Source: Plasmodiophora brassicae
Lineage: Eukaryota > Endomyxa: Phytomyxea > Phytomyxea > Plasmodiophorida
DNA length: 64,000 bases
Assembly: GCA_036867785.1 (NCBI GenBank)
Contig: CP145426.1
Span: 124,001-188,000 of the forward strand
Reading direction: 5' to 3'
Part shown: in pieces, positions 52,335 to 64,000 of the stretch
How positions within the stretch are numbered: position 1 is the first letter of the stretch
Layout: every line of letters starts with the position of its first letter
Program-made: the position numbers and the translations under genes
The notes under the pieces: generated by a model
Database searches by the model: none
What the model was told of the DNA's origin: nothing
The model's input: only the letters and a program-made list of their open reading frames with translations

Positions 52335-55300
52335 ATGGAGGATCGGGGTCCGCCCGTCGCCTTCCGCAGGCGGGCCGCCGGGGCGGACCGGTCGTCGCGG
52401 GACGGGCGCCGTCCGAGGCACGTCGACGAATTCGACAGCAACGCGGTGCTGCAGCCGAGACCGCGCCCCGCGGTTCGACGATCGAGGTCGGCGGGCGTTG
52501 TGTTTCCGGCGAGTCGCGCCCCCCGCTGATGTCCCGTAGGGATACGTCACCGCCTAGGGTCCGTTGGGAGCGTGACGATCGTCGTCCTACTGCTCAGCAG
52601 ACGAAGGCGCCGTATTCCGGGGAGGATGAAGTTGATATCGATCGGCAATGGTTCGGAGCGTTGCGCGTTCTGCCGTTGATTTCTACGCGTGCTTATCGGC
52701 GTTCGGTCTAGGTACGATATGGAAGAGAGCGCTGCCACCGAAGTCGACCCGAATGCGGTCGATCCTTTTCTCGCGAACGCCGCTCGTGCGGAACGCGTCG
52801 AACGAGAGATGAAATCGGACATGCCGCGGCAACGCCCCGTGTCAGCCAGGGAGAAGGCACGTGTCTGTGCGTCGTGGACCCCCATTATGCTTTGTTGACG
52901 CGCGCGCGCTCTAGTCAATCCATGCGGATAGCGACAAATGGGAAGAGAGTCTGATGCTTAGATCCGGCGTCGTGCGACGGGAGTATGGTAATGCCCAGTC
53001 CCGCAAGCAGGTGTACTGGGGAACCTGACCAGTGTCCCAGGTGATTCGGCGGACCATGACGAGGATCACGCCGACCAACATCGCATCCATGTGCTTGTTC
53101 GCGACACGAAGCCATTGTTCCTTGATGGGAAGATCGCGTTCACGACGCAACTTCATGTGTGGGACTAGGGCTACACGAATGTTCCGTCCCTGATGTGTTG
53201 CTCTAGGCTGTTTCCGTTGTCCGGGATCCGACTTCCGATATGGCGGTGATGGCGCGCAAAGGATCTGCTTTGTTGAAGTTCATGAGGGAACAATCCGACC
53301 GGACAAAGATGCGGCAAAAGTTCTGGGAGCTTTCTGGCAGCCAGCTTGGTAGGTCGGTGATGGTTTAAATGGGAATGGGTGTACTGAATGGACAACCAGG
53401 GAATGTGCTTGGAGTGGAAAAAAAGCAAGACGAAGACGCTGAAGAGGGCGGTGAAGCTGACGCGGTAGGATAGCAGATGTCGCAAAACCATCTGTTTGTC
53501 GCTGATATCGACCTCCCCAGACGAACGAAGATGGCACTGTCGACTACAAGAAGTCTTCATCATACGCCGCTCATATGACCAAGAAGGCGAAGACGGAGAC
53601 AGCCTTTACAAAGACCAAGACGCTGAAGCAGCAACGGTTTGCAGTGCCGAGGGTCAGCGCATGTGCGAGTACGGCCATTCTAACATTCCTTCTAGGCAAT
53701 ACCTGCCCATTTTCTCATGCCGCGATGAACTCATGCGCGTGATTCGGGATAATCAAGTTGTCGTTATTATCGGCGAAACAGGATCTGGGAAGACGACTCA
53801 GATGACTCAGTACCTTCATGAGGAAGGTTACACGAGCCTCGGCGTTGTCGGATGCACACAGCCGCGACGAGTCGCCGCCATGTCGGTTGCAAAGCGCGTT
53901 AGCGAGGAAATGGAAGTCGAACTGGGGACTACCGTCGGGTACGCGATCCGTTTCGAGGATTGCACGACGAAAGGGGTTACGAAGATCAAGTACATGACAG
54001 ACGGCGTCCTGCTTCGCGAGTCTCTTCGCGAGGGTGATTTAGATCATTATAGCGCGATTGTCATGGACGAAGCGCATGAACGATCGCTCAATACGGATGT
54101 CCTGTTCGGCCTGCTGAAGAAGGTTGTATCCAGGCGGCGTGACCTCAAGTTGATCGTCACTTCTGCTACCCTCGATGCAGGTGTGTTGCTCCCTAGTTCA
54201 GTTAGTACGAGTTCCGCCCTCTGACCCAATTGGATATAGGGAAATTTTCTTCCTTCTTCGGGAATGCGCCTACGTTCACGATTCCCGGGAGGACCTTCCA
54301 CGTCGAGACGTTCTTCGCGAAGACGCCAAGTGAAGACTACCTTGACGCTGCTGTAAAACAGGCTCTGACGATCCACCTGGGCCATCCCCCGGGTGACATT
54401 CTGATCTTCATGACCGGACAAGAGGACATTGAGGCTACGTGCCTTTGCTTGGCGGAGCGGCTGACGAAAGTCGATGGCGCGCCCCCGCTTTGCATTCTGC
54501 CTATTTACTCCCAGCTACCCGCTGATCTACAAGCCCGTATCTTTGAGGAGGCGCCCAACCACCAGCGAAAGTGTATCGTTGCGACGAACATTGCGGAAAC
54601 GTCTCTCACTGTTGACGGTATCAAATACGTCATCGATCCTGGGTTCTGCAAAGTCAAAGTGTTCAATCCCCGGATCGGGATGGACTCGTTGCAGGTCACG
54701 CCAATTTCCCAAGCGAACGCCAACCAAAGGTAGGATGATGGCCGCCGCACTGCTCCTGGGCTGTTGACCAAAGTTCGCGCGCAGATCCGGCCGTGCCGGG
54801 CGTACCAACGAAGGCTTCGCGTACCGTTTGTACACCGAGCGGCAATTCGCCTATGAGCTCCTACCCAACAACATTCCTGAAATCCAACGAACGAACCTCG
54901 GAAACGTCGTTCTCCTGCTTAAATCCCTGGGTGTCTACGACCTGAAGACGTTCGACTTTATGGTCATCCCTTCGTCTGCTGTCTTTGGTCGGGGTCACTT
55001 ACTGTGTCGATAGGATCCGCCCCCGCAAGACAACCTAATCAACTCCCAGTATCAGCTCTGGATACTTGGAGCGCTCGACGATCGGGGCCGTCTGACCCCG
55101 ATCGGGCGAAAGATGGTGGAATTCCCGCTGGATCCGACGCTTGCGAAGATGCTCATTTTCGCTGAAGAGATGCAGTGCACCGCAGAAATATTGACGATCG
55201 TCTCGATGCTGTCGATTCCGACCATCTTCTTTCGGCCAGCGGACCGTGCCGAAGAAAGCGATGCGGCGCGCGAGAAGTTCTTCGTCCCCGAGAGTGACCA

Positions 55301-55889
55301 CCTCACGTTTCTCCACGTGTACCAGCAGTGGAAGCAGCATCAGTTCAGCACGGAGTGGTGTAAGGAGCATTTCATTCACGCCAAGGCGATGCGTAAGGTT
55401 CGGGAGGTGCGATCCCAGCTGGCCGACATCATGAAGCAGATGCACGTCCCGATTGTATCCTGCGGGACATCGTGGGACGTCGTGCGCAAGTGCCTCTGCG
55501 CCGCCTACATGCACAACATGGCCAAGCTCAAAGGGATTGGCGAATACGTCAACCTTCGCACGGGCACGCCCTGCCATCTACACCCGACCAGCGCGCTCTT
55601 CGGCCTGGGGTACACGCCCGACTACGTCCTGTACCACGAGCTCATCCTGACCTCAAAGGAGTACATGCGGACCGTAACGGCGGTCGAACCGCAGTGGCTC
55701 GCCGAACTCGGCCCCAAGTTCTTCAGCATCCGCGGGTCGAACGCCGTCCTCGAGCCGCTGCGACCGCCACTGTCTCCTGCTCGAGACGCGTCCGACGACG
55801 ACGAACCGGCCGTCCAGACCCCGGCTTCGAAGGGCAAACTTCACGGTCGCCAGCAGCGAAGGCAGAGACGCGCCCGGATAGGCCTGTGA
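52335..55889 (+). CDS. PRP16: Spliceosomal DEAH-box ATPase Prp16 (DHX38)
   Basis: Twelve exons: 52335..52486, 52540..52659, 52712..52862, 52915..52987, 53041..53156, 53207..53348, 53400..53464, 53521..53636, 53696..54180, 54240..54729, 54785..54962, 55014..55889; 2964 nt in phase, 987 residues. Prp16-specific N-terminal blocks are present ([57 protein letters not shown]). The helicase core has [10 protein letters not shown] near 340, DEAH near 438, SAT, and QRSGRAGR near 636, followed by ratchet and OB-fold regions ([34 protein letters not shown]). It ends in ARIGL like the family terminus. Prp16 drives remodelling after the first splicing step. Introns are 50-59 nt. The first exon could extend further upstream. 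Confidence 0.95.
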
Positions 55890-56114
55890 TCCGCCTAATC
55901 GTACAGTACCATGCATGTGGCCATTCACTGCGTCTGACCGACTGGAACGGCAAGATGCGTTTCGGGCGACAACGAGATCCACGCGTTAGGCGAGTCGCCT
56001 ACTCTCGCCGTGCAACAGGTACGGTCGCATGGCTGGGGGCAGTACGACGCGCGTATATGCGAAGATCGATAGGCGGCGATCCAATCGCCCCGATCGCAGC
56101 GCCCATTTCGAATC

Positions 56115-59100
56115 ATGGCCGTCATGGGCAAGGTTGTCGTGTTGTCGATCGCGCTGCTCGCTGGGCTGACGGGTGCCGGGAACGCCTGCGGCCCCGCCAC
56201 GAACATGACCTGTCCGGCCGGCCAGTGCTGTAGTAAGAACGTGAGTGTGTCCCCTCCCCCGTGTGGCGAACCGATCATGTGGCACGCCGCTAACGTTGCC
56301 CTGGTGCAGAACGTGTGCGGGACCGGGTTCGCCTGCATGGACGGGTGCCAACCGGCGTTCGGCAGCTGTGGCGCCGCCGTCCTGAAGCCACCAACGCCCA
56401 CGATCTGCGGTGCCGCCAACGGCCGCCACTGTGGCCACCGTTGCTGTTCCAAACTCGTACGTGTGTACCGTCGACGGTTCACGCGCCCGGTGCTCACACC
56501 CACAGCAGGGGCGCTGTGGAGTCGGGCCCGACTACTGCCGTACGTTGCTGGAGCCGCTGTGATGAATGCCCCCCGCGACTGACGACGATCCGACTAGGCG
56601 ACGGGTGCCAGAGCGCCTGGGGCACCTGCCCGGGACAGGAGGTCAAGCGCCCGGCCGTAACGACGACGCCACCGAAGGACGCCGGGTTCCGGCAGCGGTG
56701 CGGGCCGGATGCCGGCACGTGCTCCAACAAGCAGTGCTGCTCGAAATGGGTACGCGAAGGCGATTTGACAGCAGCGGCCGCGACTTGCTGACGGGTCGCT
56801 GGTCCAGAACTTCTGCGGCGACGGCCCCGACTTCTGCGAGCTGGATCACGGGTGCCAGGCCGCGTTCGGCACCTGCGGGATGGTCCTCCCGGCAGCATCG
56901 TCGCGACCGACGACACGTGCGGTACAAGCGGTCCTCACCGGGGCGAACGCGCCCGGGCCCGTGAACGGCGCGTGCGGGCCCGCGAACGGCGGCGCCACCT
57001 GCCCCGGGCAGCAATGCTGCAGCGTCTTCGGTAAGGGGGGGCGGCGGCGGCGCGCCTGTGCAACGGCATGCGCTAATGATGACGATGGGGCGGCGGCGTC
57101 AGGGTACTGCGGGTCGACCCAGTTCTACTGCTCGAACTGCCTGCCCGGGTTCGGCACCTGCCCGGGCAACAACATCGCTGCTGCTGCCGACGCGCTCGCG
57201 CCGACGCCCGCGCCGACGCCCGCGCCGCCGTCCCGGTGCGGGTCGCAGGGCAACGGCAACGCGTGCCCTGCCGACCAGTGCTGCTCGCGATACGGTGCGT
57301 CAGGGGCGCCCGTCGTCGTTGTCGTGTGCGTTGCGACTGACGTCCAGGGGGGGGGGGGGGGGCAGGGTACTGTGGATACACGGTGGGGGGCGACATCGTT
57401 TAGGCGACTGGAGCGCGATCATGCTGATGTGACGTGTGTGGGGGCAGACCCAGTACTGTGGCGCCGGGTGCCAGGCCGGTTTCGGGCAATGCCATGCGGG
57501 ACCGGCGCCGTCGCCGGCACCGACCATCGCGCTGCCGCCTCCTGCTGCGGTTGCGACGACGATCGCGCCCGGCGGCACCGACCCGAACGGTCGGTGCGGG
57601 CCGCTGGTCGGCAACGCCAGGTGCCGCCCCGGGTACTGCTGTTCCATCTTCGGCTACTGCGGCACCACGTACGTGCACACGGCGGACGCACCCGCACCAC
57701 GTACTGAATCCTATCACGCGCACACACACAGACCGTCGTACTGTGGCCTCGGGTGCCAGGCGTCGTTCGGCGTCTGCAATGCGTCGCCCGATGGGCAGAC
57801 GGCGGCGCCGACGCCGGCGCCAACGCCCGTTCCCACACCCGCACCGGGCACCGTCACCGACTGCGGCGCGACCGGCGCCGGTCGCACCTGTCGAGACGCG
57901 CAGTGCTGCTCCCAGTTTGGTAACGACGACGCCCACCGCCCAGCGCGCGCCATCGTGTCTCGCGTCTGACGCCCAGACGCGTGCAGGGTACTGTGGAACG
58001 ACGGCCCAGTACTGTGGGCCCGGTTGCCAGTCCGGATTCGGTACACGCCGCCGCCGCGTCCACAGCGCTCGCTGCTGACACCTGTTCGTCCCAGGGGCGT
58101 GCCAGACACCGGCGCCGACGCCGGCGCCAACGCCAGCGCCCGCACCCGGTAACCTGCCGAACTGTGGCGCCAGCGCCGGCGGCGCGCCGTGCCCTGGCGC
58201 GCAATGCTGCTCGCGATACGGTACGTGGCAGGTCGTGATCGCATCCGCGTCGAACGTGTACCGACCGGGGTGCTGGTCCCCAGGCTTCTGCGGCACGTCG
58301 CCCGCGTACTGTGGCGCCGGGTGCCAGATCGCGTTCGGCGCGTGCAGCCTGGGCGGCGGCGGCGGCAACGCACCGGCGCCGACGGCCGCCCCCGCTCCTC
58401 CTCCGTCGGCCGCGATGCGCCTGTTCTCGCCGTACCTTCGCGTCAACAGCTACCGGGTCAATAGCTACGCGGCGCTGCTGGTCCAGTACGGGTTCTCGTC
58501 CATGACGCTGGCGTTCGTGATCGCCGACGGCCAGAACAACCCGTCCTGGGGCGGGTCGTTCCCGGCGAACAACCCGTCCGGCAACGACCTCGTCGCCATG
58601 CAGCTGAACGCCATGCGGGCGAACGGCGGCGATGCGATCGTGTCGTTCGGCGGGGCGGTCGGCCCAGAGCTGGCGGAAGTCATCATGGACGACACGACGC
58701 TGCTGAACACGTACCAAAGCGTTCTGGGGGCCTACAAGTAGGCCGGGCGCGTCTGCCCTGTCGTTCGGAACGGGTCGTGACGGTCCGTCCAGGTTCGTGT
58801 TCGCCGATTTCGACATCGAGGGCGACATGCTGTACGACCGGGTCAGCATCCAGCGTCGCAACCGGGTGCTGGCGCAGATGCAGCGGAGGAACCCGGCCCT
58901 GAAGATCTCGTTCACGCTGCCGGTGTCGCCCAGCGGCATGCCCGACAGCGCCCTGTACCTGCTGAACGATGCGAACGCCGCCGGCGTCAAGATCGCCGTC
59001 GTGAACATCATGGTCGGGGGGCGGCTGTGCATGTGTGCCCGGCACACCGCCCTAACGCTGACGACAGGCGATGGACTACGGCGGGTACTATCCCGACATG

Positions 59101-59435
59101 GGCGTGGCGGCCATTAACGCGGCCGCGTCCACGCGGCGCCAGCTGATGGCCGCTGGCATCAACACCTGCGTCGGGGTGACGCCCATGATTGGAGGTAACG
59201 AGGCGGCAGCGACGGCGCGCTGTCTCCCGCTGATGGGGTCTGCGCGGTACCAGTGAACGACAACGTCCAGCTGGTGTTCGGCCTGGACCAGGTGGACACG
59301 TTGCTGTCGTACGCGTCGGACCCGAACAACGGCGTCTGCATGCTCGGGTTCTGGTCGGTCGATCGCGACTACAGCGCGCTGTCGGGCGTCAGCCAGGCCA
59401 ACTACGCGTTCACCGGCTCGTTCGCCAAGTTCTGA
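56115..59435 (+). CDS. Secreted chitinase: eight CBM18 modules plus GH18 domain
   Basis: Fifteen exons: 56115..56240, 56310..56456, 56509..56539, 56598..56749, 56808..57030, 57103..57294, 57366..57382, 57448..57668, 57732..57919, 57987..58040, 58095..58220, 58284..58737, 58793..59012, 59068..59194, 59254..59435; 2460 nt in phase, 819 residues. Signal peptide VVVLSIALLAGLTGAGNA. Eight hevein-like CBM18 modules follow (pattern CG-C-CCS-(F/Y)GYCG-YC-GCQ-FG-C), joined by PTPAP linkers. The C-terminal GH18 part has VSFGGAVG, the catalytic DFDIEG (FADFDIEGD), NIMAMDYGG, GVTPMIGVND and LGFWSVDRD. It binds and probably hydrolyses chitin of its own wall or of a host or prey. Introns repeatedly fall at the same place in the modules (after CCS-x-(F/Y)G, phase 1). 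Confidence 0.93.
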
Positions 59436-59616
59436 TTTGCGTTTGCACACGCGCGCAACAGACGTTCCTTGATACAACAGCATGGGTCGGCGAAACCACC
59501 GGCCGGTGTCGTCGTAGCATCCAAGAAGAAGGGCGCGCGTTGGAACGCCGACACGAAACATGAAGACTCGTCAAGGGCGAGCTGCTGTGTAGTGAATGGC
59601 GCGCGCCGATCGATAC

Positions 59617-61097
<1,481 letters not shown>

Positions 61098-61156
61098 CTA
61101 TTTCCGTATTTGGCCATTGCCGCGACCGCTTCGGGGGGTTGCCGGTTGCAGGAACA

Positions 61157-62332
61157 ATGCCTGTGAGGAGCATGCTGCTGGGGACTGTACTCGCTGTTAT
61201 AATCGCGGCAGGTGCAGGTCAGTACTCGGTCAACGCGTCCTGGGGCGATCAGTGGTTCGCGCGAACGTGCGAGAGCGTCCCGTTCGCAGGGTATGGTGTG
61301 GCGTTACGCCATAGCGTCTGTGGCGATCGGGAACGGGCGCGGCGCGCCCTTGCGAAATGCACGTCGTCGACGATGTCCACTGCGTGTGTCGTCGCCGCCG
61401 CGTTCCTCTCAGGTGGCGGCATTGCTGTGCTTGGCGTAGCAGGTGCAGTGGGTGCCCTCTCCGGGCATGGGCTGGAGGTCGCTATCAAGCAGACCATTGT
61501 TGACGAGGATATCCGCAAGCAGTGCGCCAGCTTAAACGTTGCCGAGTGCTCTCAGGCAGTCATCTTCGGGGCGGCGGACGCAGTGGTCGGTGGTGTGGGG
61601 AGCGCTGTCGCCAAGAAGGCTCCTGTACTGGCTGCCAATCGCATTGGGAGCGCCATTGCCGGGTTTATTGGTGGCAACGCCGCCTCCCTTTCAATTGTCA
61701 CCCCGGCAAAGATAACGGTTGGCTGCTGGGCAAACAAGCGCAACGGCCAGGCGACCACGTTCCTCAGTCTAAAGGACGTCGCCGGCGACGCTGACTTTGA
61801 GACGATCGGGAACCTGACCATCGCCACCCTGAAGGACAACAGTACTGACGTTCTGGATCCTGTGCGCAACATAAGCAGTGGCATTCTGGATGTCGAGCAC
61901 GGTGCCCGGGACGCGAACGCTGTGAGCAACTGGCGACGGCCCATGGAGGAGCCGATGGACAATGTGGCCTCACTGCAGGGGCAGGCACACAATAGGACAA
62001 CAAGACTCCCGAATTACAAGGTCGCGGCCGCACCGCTTGCGGCGGTCGGTGCAGGAATATTGGTGAGCAATGTCCAGCGGCGACCAGCTGCCCGGGTGGG
62101 ACCGCCCGTAACGATGCGCACGAGAGCGTTGGTGCTATCCGGCGCCGGTATGGGCACACTTGCTGCATTAGCAATGTCCTACCGTGATGCCCGATCGTTT
62201 TCGCGCCATCGAGCCGACCCAGCTGCCCCATCGCCCTCCGGTGCTGCTAGCGTGTCGGTGCCGCCCCGCACCGCCTTCGACACGCTCGTCCTAGCCGCCA
62301 CGGTACTGTCGTGGGCGTTCGTTTCGCTTTGA
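61157..62332 (+). CDS. Secreted/membrane protein with Gly/Ala-rich hydrophobic core, family unknown
   Basis: 391 residues, intronless. Signal peptide VRSMLLGTVLAVIIAAGAG. Then a cysteine-containing region (WFARTCESVPFAGYGVALRH, C-x13-C, CASLNVAEC) and several Gly/Ala-rich hydrophobic helices (AAFLSGGGIAVLGVAGAVGA, AVIFGAADAVVGGVGSAVAK, IAGFIGGNAASLSIV). Two C-terminal membrane-like segments follow (LSGAGMGTLAALAMSY, TLVLAATVLSWAFVSL); the last, at the extreme C-terminus, could be a GPI-type signal. Possible N-glycosylation sites NLT, NST, NIS and NRT. The Gly-rich helix pattern recalls membrane-active proteins, but I cannot name a family. The frame is open upstream to 60836, through the C-run; the ATG at 61157 before the signal peptide was chosen. 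Confidence 0.7.
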   Translation: MPVRSMLLGTVLAVIIAAGAGQYSVNASWGDQWFARTCESVPFAGYGVALRHSVCGDRERARRALAKCTSSTMSTACVVAAAFLSGGGIAVLGVAGAVGALSGHGLEVAIKQTIVDEDIRKQCASLNVAECSQAVIFGAADAVVGGVGSAVAKKAPVLAANRIGSAIAGFIGGNAASLSIVTPAKITVGCWANKRNGQATTFLSLKDVAGDADFETIGNLTIATLKDNSTDVLDPVRNISSGILDVEHGARDANAVSNWRRPMEEPMDNVASLQGQAHNRTTRLPNYKVAAAPLAAVGAGILVSNVQRRPAARVGPPVTMRTRALVLSGAGMGTLAALAMSYRDARSFSRHRADPAAPSPSGAASVSVPPRTAFDTLVLAATVLSWAFVSL

Positions 62333-62529
62333 AGCATGCGAGTACAGTTCAGCGGTGGGTGGTGCTATTTCGGAATCATCAACGGGCGCAGCCAGGCCAG
62401 TTTGCGGAGTAGCGCCCGGCCGGAGAGCTGCACTGCGGACTGCGCGGGGACGGCCCCGCGGCTGGTACTGTATCGTGCGGGGCGGGGGTAGGAGCACGGA
62501 ACAGGGCACGCACACCGTACTGCTGCGCC

Positions 62530-64000
62530 ATGGGCAGGTACGCCGCTGGGCTACAGTGGCTGATCGGGTCCGCACTGCTCTGCGCCCGCCTTAGCGCTGT
62601 CACGCTCGAGTCCAGCGACGGGGTCGCCCTCCACGTCGACACCAAGCGTGCGGTGGCCCATTCCGGACGGCTGCGCAGGCTGGTGGCCGGCGACCTTGGA
62701 CGCCAGGGCGGCGCCAGTGTTGTCGTGGGGGGTGCCACCCGCGTCGAGTTAGGGCTGATCGTGGACTACATGAACAGGTTCGAGCCGGACCAGGACGCCG
62801 ATCGCGCCATGGAATGGGTCCAGCACTGGTCCGGGACGGCCGACCTCACCGTAGAGAGCCGACTGCTGACGGCCGCCCACTACCTCCAGATGCGTTCGCT
62901 CTTGGTCGCGATCGCGTCGACGAAGCGCACCTGGGTGGACATCGTGGCGCTGCGCGACCTGGTGCCCAGTGACACCATGCACGTTGTCGTGAACAACGCG
63001 CCCGGCGTCGTCCGCCTTCTGCAACTTGCCCGCACGAACCTGCTCAAGCCTGAGCTTGTCATCCATTTATACAACCTGCTCCTCACAGCTGGTGGCGTTC
63101 CTGAAGGCACGCGAAAGGCGCCCATCGAGGTTCGCCAGCGCCTGGCCACCGCGTACGCCGCCGAGCTTGTCGACGGTCTACTGGTCTTCGCCGCCGCCCA
63201 TGGCGAGCGTCTGGTCGTCGAGCTGCTGGTGACGGCGCCGTGCATCGACGTCAACCATCGTCACGGCCGCAGCAGGACGACCGCCCTGCATCGTGCCGCC
63301 AATCAAGGGTTCCTGGACATCGTCAACGTTCTGCTGCACGCGCCGGGGATCGACGTTAACGCCCGCGATGGGCACCGCATGACAGCGCTTCACCGCTGCC
63401 TGATGCACCAGGGCCGGTACGACATCATCGCGCTGCTGGTGCGTTTCCCCGGGATCGACGTCAACGCGCGTGAGACGCAACACGACTGGGCGCCCCTGCA
63501 CCGCGCCGTCGTGAACGGAGACGGCGACGCCGTCGCACGGCTGCTGGAGGTGCCCGCGATCGACGTCAACGCGGCCGACAGGTTCGGGCGGACGCCTCTG
63601 CACTGGGCCGCGTCCACCGGATGCGCTCGCATCGTCGCGATGCTGCTGCGCGCCCCCGGGGTGAACGTGAACGCGCGCGACCGGTCCCAGGCGTCGGCGT
63701 TGCACATGGCCGCGCGTGACGGCCACGCGCACGTCGCGAAGATGCTGCTGCTCAGGGCTGACGTCAACGCCCAGCAGGACTACATGCACTGGACGCCCCT
63801 GCACGTGGCCGTTCAGTACGGTTCCGCTGGAGTCGTCGACGTCCTGTTAGGCGTCGACGGTGTCGACGTGAACGCGCGCGACGTCAGGCGCAACACCCCG
63901 CTGCGCTTAGCGGTGACTGAGCGTCACGTGCATATCGTCGAATCGCTGCTGAAGGGGGCCTCTGAGGTCGACGTCAACGCGCGTGGCCTGGACGACTGGA
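62530..64000 (+). CDS. Secreted Skp1-like/ankyrin repeat protein, 3' partial (family copy 7)
   Basis: 490 codons are present and the frame is still open at the window end; no intron. Signal peptide region AAGLQWLIGSALLCARLSA. The Skp1 resemblance is clearest in this copy: VTLESSDGVALHVDTKRAVA, a mid segment with VELGLIVDYM and MEWVQHW, then LLTAAHYLQMRSLLVAI, which parallels the Skp1 AA-YL-I-LL helix, and TWVDIVALRDL. At least nine ankyrin repeats follow (APGIDVNARDGHRMTALHRC, FPGIDVNARET, APGVNVNARD). The start is the first ATG before the signal peptide. It is likely exported; partners unknown. The intron of copies 2-4 is absent here, as in copy 5. Confidence 0.88.
   Translation, partial: MGRYAAGLQWLIGSALLCARLSAVTLESSDGVALHVDTKRAVAHSGRLRRLVAGDLGRQGGASVVVGGATRVELGLIVDYMNRFEPDQDADRAMEWVQHWSGTADLTVESRLLTAAHYLQMRSLLVAIASTKRTWVDIVALRDLVPSDTMHVVVNNAPGVVRLLQLARTNLLKPELVIHLYNLLLTAGGVPEGTRKAPIEVRQRLATAYAAELVDGLLVFAAAHGERLVVELLVTAPCIDVNHRHGRSRTTALHRAANQGFLDIVNVLLHAPGIDVNARDGHRMTALHRCLMHQGRYDIIALLVRFPGIDVNARETQHDWAPLHRAVVNGDGDAVARLLEVPAIDVNAADRFGRTPLHWAASTGCARIVAMLLRAPGVNVNARDRSQASALHMAARDGHAHVAKMLLLRADVNAQQDYMHWTPLHVAVQYGSAGVVDVLLGVDGVDVNARDVRRNTPLRLAVTERHVHIVESLLKGASEVDVNARGLDDW

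Overview
This window is nuclear DNA from a GC-rich, intron-containing unicellular eukaryote. Core genes are interrupted by very short GT-AG introns, mostly 49-72 nt, often with a CTRAY-like branch motif 10-20 nt before the acceptor. Brr2, Prp16, GAPDH, WDR4/Trm82, a DENN protein, a kinesin and a transcriptional cyclin could all be reassembled with consistent reading phase across every junction. IFT22/RABL5 plus a kinesin points to a flagellated stage. An eight-module CBM18 chitin-binding array fused to a GH18 chitinase points to the fungal side of the opisthokonts. A zoosporic fungus (chytrid or blastoclad grade) or close relative fits best; this is inference, since there is no rRNA or marker alignment.

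Layout. 0-11 kb: partial ankyrin gene, SMYD-like methyltransferase, tRNA-Gly(CCC), membrane-anchored GH5 enzyme, then three close paralogues of a secreted Skp1-like/ankyrin family (two on the minus strand, one on the plus strand, sharing promoter blocks). 11-20.7 kb: small Cys/Pro-rich secreted protein, 16-exon Brr2 helicase, and a cyclin K/L-type gene diverging from it. 20.9-29.5 kb: one-TM protein with a possible lipid-transfer fold, coiled-coil ORF, TLC membrane protein, unknown ORF, and a receptor joining two PstS-like phosphate-binding domains to a class C (GABA-B-like) seven-helix domain. 30.19-34.47 kb: an element with terminal inverted repeats and 9-bp target duplication, containing reverse-transcriptase remains, inserted in the promoter of a fifth Skp1-like/ankyrin gene. 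37-44.6 kb: DENN-ENTH endocytic protein, kinesin, IFT22, WDR4. 44.6-52 kb: rearranged DNA with local inverted duplications, DDE transposase fragments, tandem repeats and a broken sixth Skp1-like/ankyrin copy. 52.3-64 kb: Prp16, chitinase, GAPDH with a 13-nt exon, an unknown secreted protein, and a seventh Skp1-like/ankyrin gene running off the end.

The most notable content is the family of seven genes that combine a signal peptide, an Skp1-like (POZ plus helical tail) domain and ankyrin repeats. Skp1 is normally cytosolic, so secreted versions suggest export, possibly into another cell. Second are the PstS-GPCR and DENN-ENTH fusions, third a GH5 intron that is almost entirely a palindrome. 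All gene models come from reading frames, splice signals and remembered family features; no database search was possible.
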